This document shows, one piece after another, positions 33,501 through 42,500 of a stretch of DNA of 64,000 bases. Below the pieces are notes generated by a model. The model searched no databases. It was not told where the DNA came from and saw only the letters and a list, made by a program, of their open reading frames with translations. Position numbers and translations under genes: made by a program. Source of the DNA: Semisulcospira habei (lineage: Eukaryota; Mollusca; Gastropoda; Semisulcospiridae). The DNA is taken from positions 167,111,501 to 167,175,500 of the forward strand of contig BTPG01000002.1 in the NCBI GenBank assembly GCA_036245525.1, written 5' to 3'. How positions within the stretch are numbered: position 1 is the stretch's first letter; each line of letters begins with the position of its first letter.

Positions 33501-36500
33501 TAATGCGTAGAAAACCACGGATGGGGCTATTAAGTTATCCATGACCGTGACGAATTGGAACAGAACAGCTACCACTGCGCACTTTACCACGGATGGAGCT
33601 TCTAAGTTACCCATGACCGTAACGAACCGGACCAATCCTACTACTTCCGGGCAGACGTCGGCACCTGAACATACGACGATCTTAGCCCTGGGTCAGACGG
33701 CGGAACGTAGACTTGACAGACAGAAGGTGTCACGCTCGGTGCTTCGGGAAGAGAGACACGAGGCACACTCGCAACGGGACCCTGCCCCTACAGACGACCG
33801 CTCGGCTTCCCATTCGCAGCTCAGTGAGGAGCAACCACGGCCAGAGAAGCTTCCTATGCGGATGGGTGCCGGCTCCCGACACAGGATAGACAGACACGAA
33901 CCGGCTGCTAACCCCACCCCTTCCTGGCAGATGTTGGCACCCGACATTACGACGATCTTAGCTCCGGGCCAGACGGCAGAACGCAGCCTGGACAGAAAGA
34001 AGGTGTCACGCTTGGAGTGGCAGAAAGACAGACACGAGGCGCACTCACGACGGGATTCCGCCACTAGGGACGAACGCTCGTCTTCTTGATCGCAGGTCGG
34101 TGATGAGCGTCCATGACCAGACAAGCTCCCTACACATATTGGCGCCAGCTCCCAACACAGGTTAGACAGGCATGAACCTGCTGCATCCAGGGATCGCGAG
34201 CACCGCAGGACTGCTGCACGTTCCACAGGTCAGGGATGTTGGGCCACGCCCACACACCCGATCGTGGAGACGATAACTGTACGCAGTTTGGAAGGAAGAA
34301 GGTGGCACGCGCAGTGCTTCGGAAAGAGAGGCACGACGCGTACACATGACAGGATCCCGTTCCTAGAGACGACGAGCGCTCGGCTTCCCAATCTTCCACG
34401 GGCCAGTTCAACGTCTACCGGGAAGACGCCAGTACATGCACTTACGGCGGTCTTAGCCCCGGATCAGAAGGCGAAACGCAAAAGCGGAAGGATGCTGGCA
34501 CGCTCAGTGCTTCGGGAAGAGAGGCACGAGGCGAACTCAAGACAGGATCTCGCCTCCATCTAGACTACTGAGCCGCCACTACCGGGCCGACGTCAGCACT
34601 CGCGCCATCGACGGTCAAAGCCCCGGACCAGACGCCCCACGGCCAGATGAACGGATGGAATGGAAGAGCGCGCGCTCACTGCGCAAAGCCATGCGGCACG
34701 AGCCTAGCGCACGCCGGGACCCGAAACTCGTCAGGTCTCCGTACGTTCGGCATCCCACTCACAGGTCAGTGACGAGTCTCCACGACTGGACGACTGACTG
34801 AAAGGAAGAGCGCTCCCTCCCTGCACAACACACGCCGGGACCATGAGCCGCGTCTGCTCGACGAGTCCCATAGGATCTACGAGCGTTCAGCGTCACGCGC
34901 CCAGGTTGGGGAGAAGATGGCAAGACCGCGCCTTCGGCTGTATGGAAGAGAGCACACTCACCGCACAAGGGAACCACGAGCCGATCGCACGACGGGCCCA
35001 CGCGGCCAGTCTACTACATGTGACGTAAGCAGGGCAGAAGGACCACTGGGGGTGGGAAGAACCGAGTGGACCCCCGCTCTTGGGACAGGCCGCCACTACT
35101 ACAGACCATGGTCTGAGTTGTTGCAGCAGGCACCGTGAGGAGTCTGGCCTTTCTCGCCGCCACTTCAGGCTCCCACCTGCCATAGGGACTACAGTACGGC
35201 TGTCCAAGACTACCATAATTCTACAGAAGCGTTCTGCCTCTTACCAGTACCCCGGCAACCTACTGATTCGGGACTTCATTATACGCTGCGAGGCTCGGAG
35301 TCGCCCCCCGCTCGCCGCGGATTCGGACCTCCTGACCTACCGGGCGCCACCTACGCGGCGTACCTTGCCTTGCTCGTCGCCTTGCCGGCTACTTCTCCGG
35401 GGGAACGGGTGCTTCAGGAGGCCACCTGCACTACTACCTCGAACTCCTGATCGCTGGTACCGACTACGACAGTCGACTTGCTCTCCTGCCAGTTGGGCGT
35501 CTTGTGCTTCCACTTCGCCAGCCCTAGATGTTGTTAGGGCGGAACCGGACGGAGCCTCCTGAGAGCAGTATGATTCGGCGCATCCCCAGACAACCCGTCG
35601 CCAGCCATGGCCTCTAGGGGTTCTACCGCCGCAGTTCGTCATGGTGGGCAGAACCAGACGGGTGCTTCTGGGCTACTCGTTGACTTCTCCAAACAATCTT
35701 CCCTAGCGATAGAGGTAGAGCCCTCTTGATGACAGCTCAAGTTCTCTTCGCTTCCCTCGACAGGCGCGGCTTCTGGGTCTACGCGAGCACATCTGGCTTC
35801 ACGCCTCCTTGGGAGGGAGTCTCGCTTGGTCTTCATGTACGGAGATCTCCGGAGCGGCGAATTCAGCAGATGGCGCACTCAGCGCGACGGATTTTCTAGA
35901 GTAGGAGCCCTTCAGGGGCCGGTGTACCGCAGCAGGCTCTCTTCTCTTTGATGCTTCAGTGTCTTCTGCTTTGGCGGCTCCGGTTCCCCGGATGACGTTC
36001 TGTAGACGACCGTCATCTCCTTCGCTGGGCGGCTCTCGCGACGGGAGAGTACCTCTGCGCCTTCACTCCTGTGGTCCCTTCGCCATCGCAAGTCTCGCCA
36101 ACAGGGGAGGAGTTCACCTGATTATGAGAGACTACTCAGCCTCCTAGGGTTCCAGCTTCAGGTTCGTTGGCGACATCTGGACCTTCTCACCGTCTCCAAC
36201 AGCACCGCAGTCTTCACCCTCTTCCTGCGGGGCAGGCCGCGGTTCCTCGTCCGTCCTCCTCGCCCAGTGGCCGCGGGTGCTGGATTGAGACTTCGCTTCT
36301 CTGCCGGGAATCTTCTGGGACTTCCACAGGACATGCCGACACCTCTCTGCTTCGACTTCCCTGTTCATCTCCGCAGCCCGGAGCGGTCGTCGCCCTCCAC
36401 CTCATGGAAAGACCTCTTGTCCCGCCGACCCACGGTGCTGTCCAAGCTCTTCCTCCGGTTCAAGGTTGTGACACGGACCTGGGCCTAGTGTATTCGTGCT

Positions 36501-39500
36501 GCGGTTATGCTGGTGGGCTGCCAGCATCCTGACCTTCGACGGACCACCAACACGTTTGATGTCTACAGCCCGAGACCTCTTCTCCCACGCCTTGACATTT
36601 CGCAGCAAGCCTTCGCCGCGAGAGGTTCTCCATGCGGCTGTGGTACCTTCGATATGGTTTGGACATTCGACCGGATGAGCCTGCATCTGGAGGGACGTGT
36701 CCTAGATGGCTGTTGGACCGTTGACACATCTTCCTTGGAGATCGGGCGATTACTCGGTGGTGATCTCCGTTCTCTGGCTCTCACCGATCTTCCTTGACAC
36801 CGTTGTGGTTAGGGGCTACTGGACCAGGGTCGCTGATGAGGACCACCCCAGATCAACTGACTCAGGTACCGGCAGCCAAGTGTGGTGCCAGATCCTCACG
36901 ACGTGGGAGCCTCACCGTGGGCACCAGGAACTCCTAGACTTGGCCGACATCCCCACCGTCGTCCCCCTGCTTCCAGGAACAGGGCGGGACCCGCCATCAC
37001 TTGCTTGCATCCTTCTCCACCAGGCGTTCCGCTGGAACGAGGATCGGGGCTTCGCGCAAGACTCTTCCCGGGCATCCGACTGTTGTAGCCAACTCTCCCC
37101 TGCGTTGCAGCCAGCTTCTCTACACCGGGTGGACACTATGGCCAGGTATCTTCCAGAAGACTGAGACTAACTGGGAGACTCCCATGCTCGACCTCTTCGC
37201 AACGAGGTGGAATGTCCTCTCCACGCACAAGAAAATCTCAAGCAACCGCGACATGCGCTGTACCAGTGACCTGGCGTGGCGAGCCCTCACCAGTAGAGGC
37301 TTTTCCAGGGTGGCGGTGGATATTATCGTTTCGACATGCAGACCCTCGACCAGACGAGTTCCGAGGGATGTGGCGAGCGCTGGGCGACGGCTGTGGCGAC
37401 ATCCTCTCCTTCCACATGGATCGACGGTGCCCCAGCTGGCGGGGTTCTTCCTTCGCTCTTCCCCACCAGTGTCTTCTGGCGCTATTCACCTTTCAGGGCT
37501 ACTCGCCATGATCGCCGGCAACTACCGGCAGGGGGGCCGGCCTGATCCTGGTAGCTGCAAAGACCTCTCCGTTCTGATGGCCCACTTCGGTCTGCAATGC
37601 CCGGCCCTGCGTTCTCTGGTACCGAGATGGGATCTACCTTGGGTGCTTCCATGGCTCAACTCAGACCGTTTTGAACCTCTTCTGTTGGCGCGCATGCCGG
37701 ACGTGACGCAGAAGACGTGCTTCCTCTTGGCCCTCGCCACGGCTTCCAGGGTCGGTGAACTTCAAGTGCTGTCGACACGCCCAGATTGCTTGCAGTTCCG
37801 GACAGATGGCTCCGTGCAACTGCTACCTGAACCGATCTTTCTGGCCAAGATGCGGGTGCCTTTGGCTGCCCCACAGATGATGACTATTCTACACTTTCGA
37901 GTGACAGACTCCACCCGGGAGACCAGACTACAGGACCAGTGAGAGCCTTACGTGTGTACCTGCGCCGGACCAAGCCGCTCCGCAGAGGACGCACCCGCCT
38001 GTTTCTCCCTGTCCCGAGGTAGACGTGACATCTCAGCTCAGACCATCTCCTCCTGGCTCTGATGGGTGATTCGCTCTGCCTACTAGGATCTCGCCCCTGA
38101 TGCAGCCAAATGTATGAACATCAGGGCACATGAGATCAGAGCCATGGCCGCAAGTCTCGCTTTCGACCGCAACTGCGCTGTCAAGGACATTGTGGCGGCT
38201 GTGGGATGGCAATCCGAGACTACCTTTGCCCGCTTCTACCTGAGGGACCTCTCCGCCCATTGGCAGAACCTTTCGCTGGTGGGAGACATTGCAGCAGCGC
38301 AACACTCCCTCCCGGCGCCATAGGCGCCGTAGGTATCTTGTCTTAGCTAAAATTATCGGGAGTTTGCCTCGGGAGGGCGGGTCGAGGGCCAGTGTCTTGG
38401 TTAGGGGCGCTATAGCGGCACCCACCTCCTCTTCGGGATTCTTCCTATTAGTATTAGTAATACCATCGGTAATGTGTTTTGAGGAAACAAATGAATTTTT
38501 CTTTAAAATGAATTTAAAAAAAAACAAACTTACCGATGGTATTACTCGAAGGTCCCTCCCACCTGCCCTGCTTGCCGCCAGTTCGCTAAGAAACTAAACT
38601 CAGGCATATCGGGTGAGCTTGTACCGGATGGGGTGTAGGGAGGCTACTCAGGTTACTGCCTGTACTATGGTGCCCCTCACCTGCCAACACTCCCTTATAT
38701 GGACAACCAAATTTTGGCTAGGTAACGTTTCCTATTACTTAGTAATACCATCGGTAAGTATTTTTCGAAAAAATTCGTTTTAAAGAAAAATTCATGTTTC
38801 ATGGCAATGCCACATACCAATCAGCTACTGGGGAAGGTGGGGGGGTGGGGGGAGTGGTGGAGGGCAGGGGTGGTGGTGGTTAAGTGAGAGCGCCCCAGTT
38901 GTGGCATCGTACCACTTTGCAGAGAAGAGAATAATATCAATTCTGACATTAACCCATTACATCCTGAGGCTCATGTATTTTTTAAAAATGTGCTTTTTGT
39001 CCTATGAAGGCTACATTACAGACTACGAGATAGATCAAGCCTTTTAGTTTAAGGGTGGTGCCAGAATAGCTTGGCAGCTCAGCCGAGCTATTCTGGTACA
39101 ATCCTTCTCTATTATATTCAAATTTATTTCAAGCAATGGGTGTTTCAGAATGAAAAAGGGTTAAACACCTGTCAAAAAGTCAGATAAATAAATCCTATTT
39201 TGCCTGACCTTCTGTCACACACAAAAAATTGCTGGTGCTTATTCGACTGAACATTTATGATTTATTTTGAGTGACAGGATAACAGGCATAATTTAAAGTA
39301 CCTTTACACATAAATTTGAAGACACATTTCAGCACCATTTGTGTTTGTTATGCCTTGTCGACACAGCTAATGAACTTTAACATCAGTTGGGACATGCGTA
39401 ATCGCACTTATTTAATTTGAACAGTCACGGCGGTAGTGGGCCTTCAATCTCTATATAAAAAAAGATTTTCTGCTTCAAAAAATGCCTCACAGGGTAAATT

Positions 39501-42500
39501 TTTAAAAATTAAAACAAAGAAAATGCCTAATATGAAGTAAAACTAAAAGCAGTTGGCATGACCGTAGATAATATGTGACCCTCTCTCACGAAATCAGTCT
39601 TAACTTGCATTTTGGGTGTTTTGAGATATTTCTGAAATGTACAGAGCTTGCTGATTAATTTGATATATGATTGAATGCTGTAGTGCAAAAACTGTAGACG
39701 TTATTTGGGTTTAAAGTTGTTTAATGCACCGGTGGCCATTTTGAGAAAACAGTCTGCAAAGTTTCTGTGTGCATGTCTTGCACACCTACCTTAGCAACGG
39801 GGGTTCAAAGTCAACCAATCAACCTGATATTTTACATGGTGGTTCAGTAAGTCCATCACTATGTGTAAAACCTCACATTAAGTTGCTAGCTAAGCAGGAT
39901 CTTGTGATAAATAGCCCCCAAAAGTGCCATACCTAATGTAAACATGACAGATTTGGGGGAAAAAATGCATTTTCATATTTTGCTATCAAACTCAAGGCAT
40001 AAATAATTTCCATTCTGTTTTAGCATAAAAGTATATTGCTATAATATATTTAGGCAGGACATGTAAGAAAATGCTCTGTAGCACTCTTATTTAGTAGCAA
40101 ATGTTATCTAAAATTAGATTGCGGACGCGTTCAAGGAACATGAAAACCACCATCACCAAGGAAAATAAAAACCATCATTACAAAGACTCCTCGCGCTGGG
40201 ACCATACGGCGTTGAGGCGCGTCCCCTGGGTGGTGGATAGGGGGTCCCTCGTGAGAGGGGTGCACCGAATGAAATAAGGTGCCGTGAACCAACATGGTCT
40301 AAGGGAAGGTGACCCTGACAGAAAACCCCTGGTCCTCCTAGTAAGGGGGTTGGGCGTGGGGGTAGCTTCCCCACCCTGCAAAAAAGGAAATAGCTACAAA
40401 AACGCCGACGAAAACCCCCAGGGAAAGAGGAAAAGAGGTAGGCCGAGAAACTCCTGGCGTCGAGACCTCCAAGCAGACATCAAGAGACTGGGAACCACCT
40501 GGAGTAGAATCGAAGGAGAAGCACAGGACAGGAGTTGCTGGAGGTCTCTCGTCGACGGCCTATACCCGGGTAGGGGTGACAGGCGTAAGTAAGTAAGTAA
40601 TTACAAAGACTGAATACAATTTACATCCAATTTATGAATTTGCCAATCACTTTATTTCATTGTTTGTCATTTATACCCACTTATGACTGATTCAAACTGA
40701 AAAGGACACTAGACAGAAATTATCCTTAAAACATGCAAAACAGAAGTTGCAGTCCACTGCCTGTTGTCCTAGACTAAAATGAATGCTATTTACTACTACC
40801 CTGCAAAATAAAGTCACAAAAGCTAAAAAGTCAAATCTACAAACTGATTATTAGTATTTCCAATATAAATTAGTAATCATGCAACAACAAAAAAACAAAA
40901 CACAATCTTTACTTACAGTTTGCAGAAGAAATGTAAAAATTAAAGTCTTTACGTATTGCAGGCAGCATACCACTTCACCAAATACATCCCCTTCAGTATC
41001 CAATTATCCACTCAAGCAAAGCACACTACACCACACAAGCACAGTAACCACACAAGCACAGTAACCAGACACAGTAGTCTTTGCACACTGGAAATAAGCC
41101 GCGAGGGAGGAAGGCACACAATGTCTCGGGCATAGTCTTGAATGTTTTGAAACAGTTACTGCTGTACGTCTCTGGAAAGTCCTGGAGCTGGTATGATGGC
41201 TGCATGTGGGTACGTTGAGTAACATGGCCAGGAACAGCCAGTACCTTCTCCTCTTCAGCGTTGATGATGGTCATCTAGTAAAACACCTTTACAGGATGCT
41301 GGCGACTGAACCTGAAGCGTCCAACAGACTTGATCCCATTCATGCACAGTTGTATTTTATGAAGCGCACCATGCAGGCTGTGTCGTGGTTCATCAGGCTG
41401 AGGGTGTTGTTCTTTTGCCCAACAGCCTTTTGTCATGTTGGCATCAGTCCCTCTGCCTGATAATGCTTTGAGAGGCATGTCAGCATGTCTTGGCTGATAC
41501 TGAAAACAGAAACAAAAACAATAATGAAGTCAATGAAAATAAACTGTCACTGCTCACTAGACACAACAAATGAATGTGCATGATTCTGTTTAGTGCTTAA
41601 AATAAGGTATTATACATACCCAGCGTTCATGCTGCTCATTTAACTTGCTGCAATCTGTCTTCGTTCCATTTGGTGCACTCTGTCTTCGGTCCATTCTGCA
41701 TGCTTGCAATGCCAGGGATCAAGGGATCATCCACTCCTTTGCATCTGATCAAAATAGTATAACTCATTTTAAACTGTCTGTTTATGTGAGCCATTTATGT
41801 ATTGCCTTTAGTAGTATAATTAGCCTATTCATCTTGTGTTGACAATTGGTCCACACACACACAGACACACACACAGACACACACACACACTAATGAGCAT
41901 ACATCTGCATTCAGAAATGATGCACATACCTCGATCCATGCAGCCTGCGATGCAGCCGTTCAAATCTTCAATTCCATGTTCGCTCATGTCTCGATCGGCC
42001 GGTTCAGACTCAAAATCGTTGTCTGAAAAGCTATCGTCATGATGAGAATCGGCGACGAAATAATCAGTGATCAAGTAGCTCAATTCTTCCTGATCTGCAG
42101 GCGGTAAATTGCCTGATTTACAATAGTTTAGTAGATACACAAGTACAGTCTGGCTTCCATTTTTCGCGTGAGGTTGTAAACACGAGAAGAGGACACAGTT
42201 CCTTCCCTTAGTCTTGTCTCAGCCAATGGGAATGCGTGTAACGTCATCGTTGCCATGCCGGTAAGAGTTCTATTCTCTGATTGGTCAAAATTGAACATTT
42301 GTATATGCCCTTTTTTCCTTATTTGGGAGATACACGCGATGTATTTTTAGACGGCATGTGTACCGCGGGAAAGTACTCACAAAGGCCGTTTCAACAGTAT
42401 ATAGCATGATGGGGTTCTGTAGGGGATGCAACGTGTTCTGTTATGTTAAAAATGGGTCATTTTGCACAAAACAAAAGCATAATTGGGGCCAAGCTCAGTC

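Larger units (their letters stand above)
29830..38795 (+). mobile_element. DIRS retrotransposon C with nested LINE
   Basis: Left end ATTTGTTTCCTC at 29830 and left terminal repeat to about 30040; the LINE insertion occupies 30076-32660. Leader and intron (to 33230), expanded ORF1, decayed RT, RNase H and recombinase follow, then the complementary region 38450-38545 and right terminal repeat ending near 38795 (AAATTCAT). The left and right repeats share GGTATTACTAATAGG/CCTATTACTTAG, CCAAAATTTGG and GGGAGTGTTGGCAGGTGAGG in inverse order. It lies in the 13-kb kinase intron between exons 4 and 3, antisense to that gene. Confidence 0.85.

Noticed and set aside
41829..42140. Open frame running through the CA repeat ([11 protein letters not shown])
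   Set aside because: Only the part before the GT donor at 41929 looks coding; the rest is a translated microsatellite.
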